Below are positions 43,454 to 53,164 of a stretch of DNA of 64,000 bases, piece by piece. The stretch is from Niabella agricola. GTDB lineage: Bacteria > Bacteroidota > Bacteroidia > Chitinophagales > Chitinophagaceae. Within the stretch, counting starts at the first letter, position 1; the number at the start of each line of letters is the position of its first letter. The stretch covers positions 1-64,000 of the forward strand of contig NZ_JAJHIZ010000003.1 in NCBI RefSeq assembly GCF_021538615.1. Direction: 5' to 3'. A model generated the notes under the pieces. That model did not search any database and had not been told where the DNA came from. It saw only the letters and a program-made list of their open reading frames with translations. A program made the translations under genes and the position numbers.

Positions 43454-44299
43454 ATGAAAAAGCTATTGGTTGTTACCGATTTTTCTGACGCAGCCGGCCA
43501 TGCAGTAGATTATGCCTGCAACCTGGTCAACCGGTTAAACGCAACCCATTTTTTTATACTGAATACCTACGAGAGCGTACCCATTTACGACTCAGGAGAG
43601 GCCGGCTCTCTTGCTTTGAGTATGCAGGAGGCGGATGCATTGGAGGCCGGGAGGCAGGAAGAGTTGCAGCTGCTTAAAGAACGGGTCCGGAATCAGCTGA
43701 AGCACCCGGCTACGCTTAACACGATGGTGGTAAATGATGCCCTGGCCCAGGCCGTGAACCAGGTTTGTGCAGATGAGGATATCGATCTTGTGATTATGGG
43801 GTTTAAGCCTAAGGATGAATGGGAGACCTTATTAGTGGGTGATAATGTGCAGCGGGGTGTAGACAAGATCCGCTATCCGGTATTACTGGTACCTCAATAT
43901 GCCCCTATTACCATTCCGGATAACATTGTACTGGCCTCCGACTTCAGAGCTCCGCTCAGCAAATCCGTCCGTACAAGGCTGCATACATTCCTGAACCGGT
44001 TAAATGCCCGGGTAACGGCGGTGCACCGTTGCCTCAAAAATGAACTGAACGAAAAAGAAAACCAGCTGGCCCGTGAACTGCAGCTCGAATTGCAAAACTA
44101 TCATTTCCGGCTGCATGTAGCCAACAACGAGGAAGATCTGCCTACAGTTGTGAATGATTTTGCAAAAAAAGACCATGCATCGCTGATCATCTCCATCCAT
44201 AAAATGCGGAGTTTTCTTTCCGGTCTGTTTCACAAAAGCGTAACAAAAAACCTGGCCTGGCGCAGTGAAGTACCGGTGTTGGTGTTACATATGGAATAG
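43454..44299 (+). CDS. Tandem universal stress protein (two UspA domains)
   Basis: 281 aa. The first UspA domain (1-150) shows KKLLVVTDFSDAAGHAVDYA, DLVIMGFKP and a partial nucleotide-binding end (GDNVQRGVDKIRYPVLLVP). The second (155-281) shows IVLASDFRAPLSKSV, HASLIISIHKM and SVTKNLAWRSEVPVLVLHM. In the first domain the usual GxxxxGS phosphate loop is not fully kept, so ATP binding is uncertain. Typical Bacteroidota tandem Usp, stress-related and cytoplasmic. Confidence 0.88.
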   Translation: MKKLLVVTDFSDAAGHAVDYACNLVNRLNATHFFILNTYESVPIYDSGEAGSLALSMQEADALEAGRQEELQLLKERVRNQLKHPATLNTMVVNDALAQAVNQVCADEDIDLVIMGFKPKDEWETLLVGDNVQRGVDKIRYPVLLVPQYAPITIPDNIVLASDFRAPLSKSVRTRLHTFLNRLNARVTAVHRCLKNELNEKENQLARELQLELQNYHFRLHVANNEEDLPTVVNDFAKKDHASLIISIHKMRSFLSGLFHKSVTKNLAWRSEVPVLVLHME

Positions 44300-44302
44300 G
44301 TT

Positions 44303-45334
44303 TGTTTCAGGTTTCAGGCGTGCCCGCCGCGGCAGGTTGGATCTACTTTTAGGCTTCATGTAAGACGTCAGATATTAGACGCTGGATGTTAGATCGTGTA
44401 CGTTTTTAAACTTGATGTACTTCACTTCTTCCTACCCACTATTCCCGATTGCCTGCGGGTTACGGGGAAACAGGTCGCCCACTACGGGGCTTTATTCCGC
44501 CCCTATTCTGTGTTACCCATATAAAGCCCTTACAGGGCCACAGCGACAAATAACCCTGTCGCAAAATTGAAGTCCACTAGCAGATTTATCCCGTTTTATG
44601 CCAGGTGTATTTTTAAAAGGTTAACGTTCAAAGTTGGATCTTTCTACACTCGATGATCCATTCACTGTTCACTATTGACTGTTTAAAGTTTCAGGCGTGC
44701 CCGCCGCGGCAGGTTGGATCTACTTTTAGGCTTCATGTAAGACGTTAGATATTAGACGCTGGATGTTAGATCGTGTACGTTTTTATGCTTGATGTGCTTC
44801 ACTTCTTCCTACACGCTATTCCCGATTGCCTGCGGGTTACGGGAAAACAGGTCGCCCACTACGGGGCTTTATTCCGCTCCTATTCTGTGTTACCCATATA
44901 AAGCCCTTACAGGGCCACAGCGACAAATAACCCCTGTCGCAAAATTGAAGTCCAACTAGCAGATTTATCCCGTTTTATGCCAGGTGTATTTTTAAAAGGT
45001 TAACGTTCAAAGTTGGATCTTTCTACACTCGATGATCCATTCACTGTTCACTATTGACTGTTTAAAGTTTCAGGCGTGCCCGCCGCGGCGGTTGGATCTA
45101 CTTTTAGGCTTCATGCAAGACGTTAGATATTAGACGCTGGATGTTAGGTAGTGTACGTTTTTATGCTTGATGTGCTTCACTTCTTCCTGCTTACTATTCG
45201 CCTTTTCCTAATTATCTTCAGATACCGACCGGAGGAAAGGCCATAGAGCAGGAACGGGATCTTTATTTTCACATTTCCACATTTTCAAATCAAATTCTCG
45301 ATCCTCTTACATTTAATATTCTTTATAGGTTATT
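44303..45334. repeat. Modular intergenic repeat, copy 2 (three units plus tail)
   Basis: Units begin near 44311, 44688 and 45067 (GTTTCAGGCG), periods 377 and 379 bp; the third is cut short. From about 45196 a separate tail module (ATTCGCCTTTTCCTAATTAT) follows, the same as at 25957. Units are nearly identical to each other and to the copy at 25431-26101. Each has the GGGCTTTAT / ATAAAGCCC inverted repeat. Nothing coding seen. It fills the gap between the stress-protein gene and rmuC and sits at the 3' ends of both. Confidence 0.88.
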
Positions 45335-46843
45335 CTAAATTTCTGCAGGCGCCTCGTCATCCGGCAGCACTTCCAGTTCCGCCAGGTATTTTTCCGGGAT
45401 CTGTTTACTGGTTTTGGCTTCGAGGCTTTTGATCCGCTCAAATCGGCCGATAATGGTATGCCCTTTTTTGGTGCCGGCGCTTAAATGATTCATGGCATCC
45501 CGGTGCGCTTTAGAGGCCAGTGAAAGCGCGTGCTCCACACGGTCCATTTCGTCCAGGAAAAGCACAAACTTATTATACAGCTCCCCGCATTGGCGGAAGA
45601 TCTCCTCCACATTCTTTACCTGGTTTTCCTTCTGCCATAGCAACCGAACGACTTTCAGGGTTGCCACCAGTGTGGTTGGCGTAATGAGGACCACTTTTCT
45701 TTTTAATGCCTGGTTGAAAAGTTCGGGATTCTGATTCAGCGCCAGGGTCAGCGCCGATTCAACCGGCATAAAAAGGAATACATAATCCGGTGTATTCAAT
45801 CCTGCCAGCGACTGGTAATTTTTATCTGCAAGCCGTTCGATGTGTTCGGTAATACTGCGGGTATGTTGCCGGAGGTATTCCTGCTTGGCAGGCAGATCAC
45901 CTGCATTGAAATAGTTTACATACGCCGTGAGGGAAACTTTACTGTCAATAACAATGTGTTTGCTGTTGGGAAGCCGGAGAACAAAATCCGGTCGCCGGAT
46001 CTGTTCGTCGGCACCATCCCGGTATACTTCCTCCCTGGTATAATCAATATACTTTTGAAGGCCCTCCGTTTCCAGGATCATATTCAACCGGTCTTCTCCC
46101 CAGTTGCCCTGCATTTTCACTTCTGCCTTCAGCGCGGTGGCTAAACTTCGGGCTTCATCTCCCAGTTGCAGGTTTAATTTCTGCAGCAGTTCGATCTCTT
46201 TTTTCAATGAGGTGAACTCCTGGATATCTTCCTTCCGGGTAGCTTCCACTTTTTCGCGAAACTGGTCCAGGTTTGCCTTTAGCGGCTCCAGGATGGCGCT
46301 CAGCTCTTTTTTATTGGCCTCTGTAAATGTTCTCTTTTTTTCTTCCAGCACATCGGTTGCCAGTGTTTTAAACTGCTCTTTTGAAAGCTGGTGCAGTTTT
46401 TCCAGTTCCGCGGCAAATAGGTCCATCTTTTCCCTGAGCGCCGCCTCCTTTTCCCTGGCGCCCGCCAGCTCGTTGTTCAACTGCAGGATTTTTTGGTCGC
46501 GCTCCTCCACTGCTGCTTTTGAAAATTTTTGTTCGGAAGCCCTGGTCAGATCCAGGATCTCTTTTTGCTGCTGTAATACCGCCCACTTTTCATCCTTTAA
46601 GGCTTCCTGCAGAATACGTATATTTTCCTGCAGCAGTTCCCCGGTTTCGCGGGAAATATATTGTTGCTGTATTTCTTCCCGCGAAAGACGGGCTGCGTTA
46701 GACTGCTCCAGCGCACTGATTTTTTTTTGTAATTCGTCGGCAACCGACCGCGGTATAAAAGCCGCCGTCAATAATTTCCGGGCCAGCAGATAGCCGGCGC
46801 CGGCACCGATGATGATTCCAAGAAGTAGGTATAAACTTTCCAT
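45335..46843 (-). CDS. rmuC: RmuC-family DNA recombination protein
   Basis: 502 aa. One N-terminal membrane helix (LYLLLGIIIGAGAGYLLA), a long coiled coil to about residue 215 (Glu/Lys/Gln-rich, ending VEATRKEDIQEFTSLKKEIE), then the RmuC nuclease-like domain: GNWGEDRLNMILETEGL, RRPDFVLRLPNSKHIVIDSKVSL, PDYVFLFMPVESAL, and KRKVVLITPTTLVATLKVV. RmuC limits inversions and rearrangements at short inverted repeats. It is next to a large repeat cluster, but this may be chance. Confidence 0.93.
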   Translation of the reverse strand: MESLYLLLGIIIGAGAGYLLARKLLTAAFIPRSVADELQKKISALEQSNAARLSREEIQQQYISRETGELLQENIRILQEALKDEKWAVLQQQKEILDLTRASEQKFSKAAVEERDQKILQLNNELAGAREKEAALREKMDLFAAELEKLHQLSKEQFKTLATDVLEEKKRTFTEANKKELSAILEPLKANLDQFREKVEATRKEDIQEFTSLKKEIELLQKLNLQLGDEARSLATALKAEVKMQGNWGEDRLNMILETEGLQKYIDYTREEVYRDGADEQIRRPDFVLRLPNSKHIVIDSKVSLTAYVNYFNAGDLPAKQEYLRQHTRSITEHIERLADKNYQSLAGLNTPDYVFLFMPVESALTLALNQNPELFNQALKRKVVLITPTTLVATLKVVRLLWQKENQVKNVEEIFRQCGELYNKFVLFLDEMDRVEHALSLASKAHRDAMNHLSAGTKKGHTIIGRFERIKSLEAKTSKQIPEKYLAELEVLPDDEAPAEI

Positions 46844-46947
46844 AGTCAGATCCGTTCTGTTAAATAAAGCCCGTCCTATAAATTCAACTGCAAAAGTTCA
46901 GCTTTTTTTTGAGATTCCGGCATCAAAAAGCAAATTTGCCTTCCGGT

Positions 46948-47949
46948 TTACATGAGTATGTTATTCACAGGAACGATCGGTTCCGGCAGGTTTTCTTCTC
47001 CCAGCATCTCCCGGAGATCTATCTCGATGGTGCGGCTCATAGAGGTCATCGGGATATCATTTGCACCACCCTCGAATGGGTTCTCTGTGCTCTCCCCTAC
47101 CTGTTCCAGCACCAGGAAGATCCAGCCCACCAATACACTGAAAGGAATGGCCAGCCACACAAAACCTGGCCCCAGTTTTGAAAATTCGCTGATAAACCCC
47201 AGGGGCAGCAATAAGGTGAGCAGGTATACAAAATACAGGTTGATACTGGCAAACTGCCGGGGGTAGGGAAAATTTTTGATCCGCTCGCATTTGCCCTGCT
47301 GGTCATAAAGATCTTTCAACAGCCGCTCCATCTCCACATAATTCAGATCGCTGATGCTTCCTGCTTCATTCAACTGCCTTAACTGTGCCGACTGAGCGGC
47401 GATCAGCTGCGTGGCACGATTCTTCTTTTTTAAAATGGCGTTGCATTCTGATTCGCTTAAATAAGGCTGTAGCAGCTCCTTCAGTTGGGTGTCCCATTCC
47501 GGTACCTGGTAGTGCTTTAAATAACGCCGGTTATAGCTTTTGGTTTTTATATGCTCCCAGCCACGCGTCTCCCGCAGCTGGAAGCGCAGTGCGGCCAGCC
47601 AGGCAAAATGCCGGTACAGCAGTGTTTTTCGCAGGCCCATCTCTGTCGTATCCTCTGTTCTTACAAAGTCCATTACCATGATGCCCCAGGTCCGGCTGCA
47701 GTTAATGATCGCACCCCATATCTGCCTTGCCTCCCAAAGGCGGTTATAGGTTTGGGTATTACGAAACCCGGCCACAAAGGCAGCCGCCGTACCCACAAGG
47801 GCTACCGGTACCCAGGGCACGGCCAGCCATTTCCAACCGGTGCCGTAATAGATCGCCGTAGGAATGCTGCTGACCAGCAGCATAAAACCGATCTTTGACC
47901 AGGTCCAGGGAATAAATTCGCTCAACTTATAATGTGTTCCCGTATGCAT
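46948..47949 (-). CDS. Bestrophin-family anion channel
   Basis: 333 aa. Matches prokaryotic bestrophin: N-terminal IPWTWSKIGFMLLVSSIPTA, then ALVGTAAAFVAGFRNTQTYNRLWEAR, the cytosolic helical part, paired helices YFVYLLTLLLPLGFISEF and VWLAIPFSVLVGWIFLVLE, and the conserved ENPFEGGANDIPMTSMSRTIEIDL segment. Forms pentameric chloride-type channels in the inner membrane. About 100 bp upstream of rmuC on the same strand. Confidence 0.9.
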   Translation of the reverse strand: MHTGTHYKLSEFIPWTWSKIGFMLLVSSIPTAIYYGTGWKWLAVPWVPVALVGTAAAFVAGFRNTQTYNRLWEARQIWGAIINCSRTWGIMVMDFVRTEDTTEMGLRKTLLYRHFAWLAALRFQLRETRGWEHIKTKSYNRRYLKHYQVPEWDTQLKELLQPYLSESECNAILKKKNRATQLIAAQSAQLRQLNEAGSISDLNYVEMERLLKDLYDQQGKCERIKNFPYPRQFASINLYFVYLLTLLLPLGFISEFSKLGPGFVWLAIPFSVLVGWIFLVLEQVGESTENPFEGGANDIPMTSMSRTIEIDLREMLGEENLPEPIVPVNNILM

Positions 47950-47988
47950 CTTTTGGGTTTTACTTGTATTGATTTTTACTTTATGGCG

Positions 47989-48336
47989 TTAAGATTTCAA
48001 TGGATGACGCAGCCAGATGATAATCAGGTTCAGCAGCAGGAAGGGCATTTCAATCAGCGCTCCCCTGATGTTATGAGTGGTCAGCTGTATGCAGGCTACA
48101 AGCAATATGCCTGCGGCCATCAGAAAATTGCCCCAGATAAATGTTTTTGGAAAAAGTATCAGCAGGGCTGCAAATATAGTGATACAGCCATTGATCTTTA
48201 CCCCTGTTGGGCCTAAGCCTCCTTTACCAAACAGTTCGAGCATTTCCGGCTTACCGGAAAACATGGCATAGCCCTGCTTTAGCCCCATGAATACGGCAGT
48301 TAGTATCAGGATCGTGTTAATAATTTTTAGTGTCAT
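47989..48336 (-). CDS. Small four-helix membrane protein, DoxX-like
   Basis: 115 aa. Four hydrophobic segments (IINTILILTAVFMGL; ITIFAALLILFPKTFI; NFLMAAGILLVACIQL; IEMPFLLLNLIIIWL) with GYAMFSGKPEMLELFGKGGLG between the first two, like short DoxX-like proteins. Role unknown. It is 39 bp upstream of the bestrophin gene on the same strand and probably shares its transcript. Confidence 0.7.
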   Translation of the reverse strand: MTLKIINTILILTAVFMGLKQGYAMFSGKPEMLELFGKGGLGPTGVKINGCITIFAALLILFPKTFIWGNFLMAAGILLVACIQLTTHNIRGALIEMPFLLLNLIIIWLRHPLKS

Positions 48337-48623
48337 AATCTGTTATTGAATGCATGGCCAAAGACCATCCTTGTCTAAATTACAATAATAGTTTTAAAAC
48401 CCCGTGTATTCAATATTACGTCCCGGCATCTTCACCCCGCCGGTTTGTTTTACTGGTTCGCACCAACGCTTACATTGATGCAGACCGGCCCGGCACCGGC
48501 TCCCCGTGGAGGCGATTCAATAAATTCATCGTCCGTTTTATCGTATCTTTTTTCGTTTACCCGCAAAAGATCATATCTTCCGCTTTTAAAGGTCTCCTTT
48601 GGTTTAAACAGCAAACCTGCTTG

Positions 48624-49427
48624 ATGAACGAAATCAAAAAACGTACCGGCGCCCGGTCAGTAAAAGATATTCCCCCTTCGATCCTGGAGCAACTTAATAC
48701 CGGGAAAATCGCTACCGTTAATCTTACAGAATGGCTGGCTGTTGATCAAAAACTATTGTTCCGGAATCTGCTGCAACAACTGGACCGTGCAAACTACATC
48801 CAGCCGGTGATGAACGCTATCGGGCAGCTAAAAAGACAGACCGTCAATACCATCAACGAAACCATCGGCTCCGGGCTTCTAACACTTATCATTAAAAACA
48901 AGGACCATGAACTCCGGCAATTGTTAAGTGCCCATCCTGCGGATATGGTGCGTTGCTGGGCGGCCTATATGATCGGCAACGACCCCGGCCCGGATACCGG
49001 TCAGCTGTTACACCAGATACGGCCCTTTGCGGCCGACGGGCATTTTGGAGTACGCGAAATTGCATGGATGGCGGTAAGGCCCGGCATCACAAACAACCTG
49101 AAGGAAAGTATAAAGATCCTTTCGGAATGGGTACGGGACAACGATGCGAATGTCCGGCGCTTTGCAAGCGAAGCAACACGCCCGCGCGGTGTGTGGTGCG
49201 CGCATATCACAACATTGAAGCAGATGCCCCAACAGGGTTTGCCCATCCTTGAACCATTAATGGCCGACTGCTCGCGATATGTGCAGGACAGTGTGGGCAA
49301 CTGGCTGAACGATGCAGGCAAAACACAACCTGGTTTTGTAACCGATCTCTGCAACCGGTGGAATACAATCAGCCCCACAAAGGCAACAACCTATATAACA
49401 AAGAAAGCACTGCGCAATATTGTGTAA
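48624..49427 (+). CDS. DNA alkylation repair protein, AlkC/AlkD HEAT-repeat family
   Basis: 267 aa from the ATG at 48624 (MNEIKKRTGARSVKDIPPSI); the open frame continues 90 codons further up with no matching domain. HEAT-like helical repeats: LLQQLDRANYIQPVMNAIGQ, LRQLLSAHPADMVRCWAAYM, FGVREIAWMAVRPGI, and the AlkC-type NDANVRRFASEATRPRGVW. The family removes alkylated purines by grasping DNA without base flipping. Ends at a strong bidirectional terminator. Confidence 0.82.
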   Translation: MNEIKKRTGARSVKDIPPSILEQLNTGKIATVNLTEWLAVDQKLLFRNLLQQLDRANYIQPVMNAIGQLKRQTVNTINETIGSGLLTLIIKNKDHELRQLLSAHPADMVRCWAAYMIGNDPGPDTGQLLHQIRPFAADGHFGVREIAWMAVRPGITNNLKESIKILSEWVRDNDANVRRFASEATRPRGVWCAHITTLKQMPQQGLPILEPLMADCSRYVQDSVGNWLNDAGKTQPGFVTDLCNRWNTISPTKATTYITKKALRNIV

Positions 49428-49462
49428 AAAGAGGAATCGAAAATCCCGGGGTCGCATAAAAT

Positions 49463-49509
49463 AAAGGAGCAGGCCCTATATGATGTCTCCTGTTGCGGCC
49501 TGCTCCTTT
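49463..49509. terminator. Bidirectional terminator
   Basis: Perfect 13-bp inverted repeat AAAGGAGCAGGCC / GGCCTGCTCCTTT with a 21-nt loop, between the convergent AlkC/D-like gene (+) and SDR gene (-). Confidence 0.85.
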
Positions 49510-49529
49510 CCAAAGGTAAATACTCCCTG

Positions 49530-50285
49530 CTATCGCGTTGTATATCCCCCGTTTGCAAAAATGGTTTGCCCGGTGATCCACCAGCCTTCGGTTACAAGGA
49601 ATTCCACCAGCGGTGCAATGTCTTTGATATCTGTTAACCCTCCCAGGGCAGAAGCCGATTTATGATAGGCTACGGCATCTGGTGTTTCCTGGCCATAGAA
49701 GAAAGGCGTATCCATCGGCCCCGGTGCAACAGCGGTAACCGAAATCCCCCGTCCGCCGAACTCTTTTGAGGCCATACGGGTAAAATGCTCTACCGGCGCC
49801 TTAGCGCCTGCATAAGTGGAATACAACCCGGTATAGGCTGCGAGTAACGAGGTAACAATGGTACAGATCTTCCCATGATCATTCAGCTTTTTCCCCGCTT
49901 CCTGGATGAAGAAGTAGGCCACTTTGGAGTTGATGTTAAACATGGTGTCATACTCCGCCTCCGTGGTATCCACAAAGGGCTTTTTCAATACCATGCCTAC
50001 AGTGTTGATGGCGATATCGATGCCGCCGAAGCGCGCAATCGCTTCGTCGAAAAGCCGGGTAATATTTTCCACTTTTGTCAGGTCCGCCTGAAACAGAAAC
50101 GCTTCGGCTCCCGCTGCCTGTACTGCGGCCAGCGTTTCTTCACTATCGGCTTTTGATGCTTCACTGTTATAATGGATGGCCAGCTTTGCTCCCTGGGCTG
50201 CAAAGTCACGGCTCAGCAATCCGCCCAGGTTCTTGCCGCCCCCGGCGATCAATACCACTTTTCCTTTTAGATCTTTTTGTGTCAT
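49530..50285 (-). CDS. SDR-family oxidoreductase
   Basis: 251 aa. Rossmann motif with a slight change, IAGGGKNLGGLLSRDFA; NTVGM in the NNAG position; catalytic Ser in IVTSLLAAYT; Tyr-Lys in STYAGAKAPVEHF. NADPH preference is suggested by the AIHYNSEASKAD region. Typical 3-oxoacyl-ACP reductase-like member; substrate unknown. Follows a small AraC gene by 60 bp on the same strand, probably its regulator. Confidence 0.87.
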   Translation of the reverse strand: MTQKDLKGKVVLIAGGGKNLGGLLSRDFAAQGAKLAIHYNSEASKADSEETLAAVQAAGAEAFLFQADLTKVENITRLFDEAIARFGGIDIAINTVGMVLKKPFVDTTEAEYDTMFNINSKVAYFFIQEAGKKLNDHGKICTIVTSLLAAYTGLYSTYAGAKAPVEHFTRMASKEFGGRGISVTAVAPGPMDTPFFYGQETPDAVAYHKSASALGGLTDIKDIAPLVEFLVTEGWWITGQTIFANGGYTTR

Positions 50286-50345
50286 ACGGTTGTTTTTTAT
50301 TAAAAATTATTCAACAACCAAAGATCAGCCAGGCGGCCCGATGTA

Positions 50346-50756
50346 TTATGGTGAACTTTTCGGTTTTTTCATGGGATCCTGCGCCCGGTAGGCACCAGGA
50401 GTCATCCCGGTAAATTTCCGGAAGAATTTGGAGAAATTGGAGGGATCATAGGTCAGCTTCAGCGCGATGGCAGCAACCGGCCAGTCCGTATCCCGGAGCA
50501 TCTGCCGGGCACGGTCTATAATTTTCAGATCGTAAAAATAGCAGGGATGATGACCGGTGGTCTTCTGAACCGTATCGGTAAGGTGCTGATGCGAAATAAA
50601 AAGCCGCGGGGCAATTTCGGCCAGTTGCATCATTTCTGTAGCATGCCCGCTCACGATATCGTCCAGGTGCTGATCCAGGAACTGCAGATAGCGGTCGGTA
50701 ATTTCGTCGCCGCGTTTAACGGCCTCGTCTTTTTTATCCATATCGGTATTCATCAA
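50346..50756 (-). CDS. Short AraC-type DNA-binding protein
   Basis: 136 aa, essentially the AraC DNA-binding region alone: EIAPRLFISHQHLTDTVQK and PVAAIALKLTYDPSNFSKFF, then the FRKFTGMTPGAYR end. There is no sensor domain, like other short Bacteroidota AraC proteins linked to SDR genes. The start at 50756 gives a short charged N-terminal helix. Confidence 0.85.
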   Translation of the reverse strand: MMNTDMDKKDEAVKRGDEITDRYLQFLDQHLDDIVSGHATEMMQLAEIAPRLFISHQHLTDTVQKTTGHHPCYFYDLKIIDRARQMLRDTDWPVAAIALKLTYDPSNFSKFFRKFTGMTPGAYRAQDPMKKPKSSP

Positions 50757-50886
50757 ACTGCATTAAAAACGTTTCATTACAGATTTTAGTATGCCTGCAG
50801 CAGGTTTATCCCATTTTTATACTGTTTGAACCCATTTTTATACAATACCGGGTTGCTTGTTTTATATTGCTTTTAAAAACAGGTCC

Positions 50887-51123
50887 ATGCGTATAAAGTT
50901 CATTTTAATGTTGCTGCTTGTTGCCACGCTTTCCTGCGGAGGCAGCAACAACACCCGTATTTCTGTAAATGATCAAGACGGTGAGCTCCGTATCCGGGTT
51001 TATATCCGAAAAGGCTGGCACAATGTAGTGAATTACGATCAGCGCTTCCCCAGTGCCGGGCTGAATAAGGAGCAGCGGGACCGCCTGGTCAGTCATATCG
51101 TGGATTCGCTGAAACAGCAATAA
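50887..51123 (+). CDS. Small hypothetical lipoprotein
   Basis: 78 aa from the ATG at 50887: MRIKFILMLLLVATLSCGGS is a lipoprotein signal with Cys 17. The mature part (RISVNDQDGELRIRVYIRKG; a helix NKEQRDRLVSHIVDSLKQQ) has no family I recognise. It converges on the LytTR gene, with only 9 bp between the stop codons. Confidence 0.65.
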   Translation: MRIKFILMLLLVATLSCGGSNNTRISVNDQDGELRIRVYIRKGWHNVVNYDQRFPSAGLNKEQRDRLVSHIVDSLKQQ

Positions 51124-51132
51124 ACAGGAATA

Positions 51133-51852
51133 TCAGAGCCCCATCCAACGAAAAAAAGTGTCTTTATAATGCGTGCCGATCGGAACCTCCCTTTTTCCGA
51201 TAAGAATCCGGTTGCCTTCAATCCCGGAGATCTTTCGTTTATTGATGATATAGGAACGGTGTACGCGGGCAAATAAAGACTCCGGCAACATGTTTTCGAG
51301 CAGTTTTAAATGAAGGCCGGCCAACAGGGTTTTATCCTGCAGAAAGATCTTTGTGAAGTCGCGCTGCGCTTCAAAATAAAGCAGTTCCTCAAAGTTCAGC
51401 CGGATATGCCGGTTGTCAATTTTCAGGAATAAGTGATCCGATACCAGGGGTACCGCACCCGATGCCTGTTCCTGAATCGTAACTACCGGGCTCGCTAACA
51501 CTTCCTGTGCCTTTACGATTGCCTGTGTAAAGCGTTCAAAGGTGATCGGTTTCAGCAGGTAGTCGGCCACCTTAAGGTCGAATCCTTCCACGGCATAATG
51601 GGAGTAAGCGGTTGTAAGAATCACTACCGGCGGACATTTGAGGGAACGCAATAATTCCAGGCCGCTGATGCCGGGCATCTGGATATCGAGGAACATGACC
51701 TGGATCTCAAGTTCCTGTATGGCCTGCCATGCTTCTGCTGCGTTGATGCATTCCCGCTGCATTTTCCAGTTGGGCAACCGGCTCAGGTGCTGCGCCAGGA
51801 TATTTCTTGCCAGGGGCTCATCATCTACTACGATACAATGAATCATAGGCAT
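51133..51852 (-). CDS. LytTR-family response regulator
   Basis: 239 aa. Receiver domain with acidic pair (CIVVDDEPLARNIL), phospho-Asp in VMFLDIQMPGISGLELL, Thr in VILTTAYS and Lys in YLLKPI. The C-terminal LytTR DNA-binding domain (residues about 140-239) shows LFLKIDNRHIRLNFEELLYFEA, FARVHRSYIINKRKISGIEG and VPIGTHYKDTFF. It overlaps the histidine kinase gene by 32 bp, making a cognate pair. Confidence 0.93.
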   Translation of the reverse strand: MPMIHCIVVDDEPLARNILAQHLSRLPNWKMQRECINAAEAWQAIQELEIQVMFLDIQMPGISGLELLRSLKCPPVVILTTAYSHYAVEGFDLKVADYLLKPITFERFTQAIVKAQEVLASPVVTIQEQASGAVPLVSDHLFLKIDNRHIRLNFEELLYFEAQRDFTKIFLQDKTLLAGLHLKLLENMLPESLFARVHRSYIINKRKISGIEGNRILIGKREVPIGTHYKDTFFRWMGL

Positions 51853-52948
51853 TTTGAATTTCGATCACCACAGTGTAAATATTTTTTTCGTTATGGATCA
51901 CAAATGTATGGTTCCCTCCGTAATAATACTGCAACCGCCTGCGTATATTATCATGTCCGATACCGCCACTTTCCGGATGGGGTTTGCTCCCCACTGTGTT
52001 GGCTACAGAGATATAGAGATAACCCTTGCGCAGAACCAGTTGCATCCAGATCCAGCTATCGGCTTCGGGACTGTCCGGACAAAACTTGAACGCATTTTCC
52101 AGAACGGGCATCAGCAACAGCGGCGGAAAGAACAGGGAAGGATCATCGGCTTCAAACGTAAAATTCACCAATGCATGATTCAGCCTTATTTTTTCCAGCT
52201 CCATATAATCCTGCAGCATCCGGATCTCCCTGCCGAGCGTATGGTCATCCGTATCCGGATAAAGCGAGTAACGCAGGAAACTGGCCAGCTGTGCCACTGT
52301 AGCGGCCGACCGTTTGCGGTCGTCATGCAGGATCAGGCCATAGATATTGTTAAGCGTATTGAAAAGAAAGTGCGGAGCGATCTGGGAGCGGAGAAAATGC
52401 AACTCCAGTTCTTTGTTTTCCTTTTCCAGTTTAACGGTGGTTAACCGTTGCTGAAAATAGGCCATAGCTATTTTTATGCCGATGGGTATGGCAAGCTGCA
52501 CCATTAGCTGATAGAGGAACCCCAGACTGATCAGCCGCGTAAGAGCGATACCCAACAGCCCCCGGTGCAGATAATTGTAATAATCCGGTTGTTTTATGCG
52601 CAGTTGCTCCCAGCAGGCGGAACATACATTCAGAATGCGGATCTCCCAGTATGCATCCATAAAAACAAATACTCCGAACAATAGCAAGGACCAGAAGATA
52701 CCCTGCCGGTATTTTTTTCGGGCAAAGAAACGAGGAATGATCCAGTACATCAACGGGTAAAAAACCAGGGCAGCGCCAGCTATGAGGCGTAACGGATTTA
52801 AAAACATGGCCGGTGCGATCTTAAGGCCTGGCACCGAAACCAGTCCGTAATAAAACTGCAGCAGGTAAAAGGCCATCCAGAAAAGCATATGCCGTAATAC
52901 CCGCCTTGTTGTTTTTAAATGCTGTTGCTGTAATGGACCGGCTTTCAT
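51821..52948 (-). CDS. LytS-like sensor histidine kinase (His_kinase family)
   Basis: 375 aa. Four membrane segments in the first 160 residues (MLFWMAFYLLQFYYGLV; ALVFYPLMYWIIP; IFWSLLLFGVFVFMDAY; LIMVQLAIPIGIKIAMAY-like). A coiled coil leads to the His box FLRSQIAPHFLFNTLNNIY. The HATPase part has LLMPVLENAFKF and the GGIGHDNIRRRL G box. No extracytoplasmic sensor domain; the membrane helices likely sense. Co-transcribed with the LytTR regulator. No linked target gene is evident. Confidence 0.92.
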   Translation of the reverse strand: MKAGPLQQQHLKTTRRVLRHMLFWMAFYLLQFYYGLVSVPGLKIAPAMFLNPLRLIAGAALVFYPLMYWIIPRFFARKKYRQGIFWSLLLFGVFVFMDAYWEIRILNVCSACWEQLRIKQPDYYNYLHRGLLGIALTRLISLGFLYQLMVQLAIPIGIKIAMAYFQQRLTTVKLEKENKELELHFLRSQIAPHFLFNTLNNIYGLILHDDRKRSAATVAQLASFLRYSLYPDTDDHTLGREIRMLQDYMELEKIRLNHALVNFTFEADDPSLFFPPLLLMPVLENAFKFCPDSPEADSWIWMQLVLRKGYLYISVANTVGSKPHPESGGIGHDNIRRRLQYYYGGNHTFVIHNEKNIYTVVIEIQNAYDSLYRSR

Positions 52949-53164
52949 CCGGTAAAATTCGCGATTAAAGCGTAGCGGTCAAATTTTATCGACCAACTGG
53001 GCTTCACCGGCAACAAACGGGCTGCAGGCCGGAACAAATCGTTGTAAAAAGGTCATATTCCGTTGGTCTGCTGTAATCCGAAGCTGGCAGCCATTTGTTG
53101 TTCACCGGTCGATTTCATTTTTCTACCCGCTATTATCCATTCTACTTTACAGAAAAATACAATT

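Noticed and set aside
44303..45334. CRISPR array
   Set aside because: Units are about 378 bp and nearly identical throughout, without short direct repeats separated by unique spacers, and no cas genes are present.
48354..48623. N-terminal 90-residue extension of the DNA alkylation repair protein
   Set aside because: The extension has no domain pattern and the family begins near MNEIKKRTG; the ATG at 48624 is the better start.
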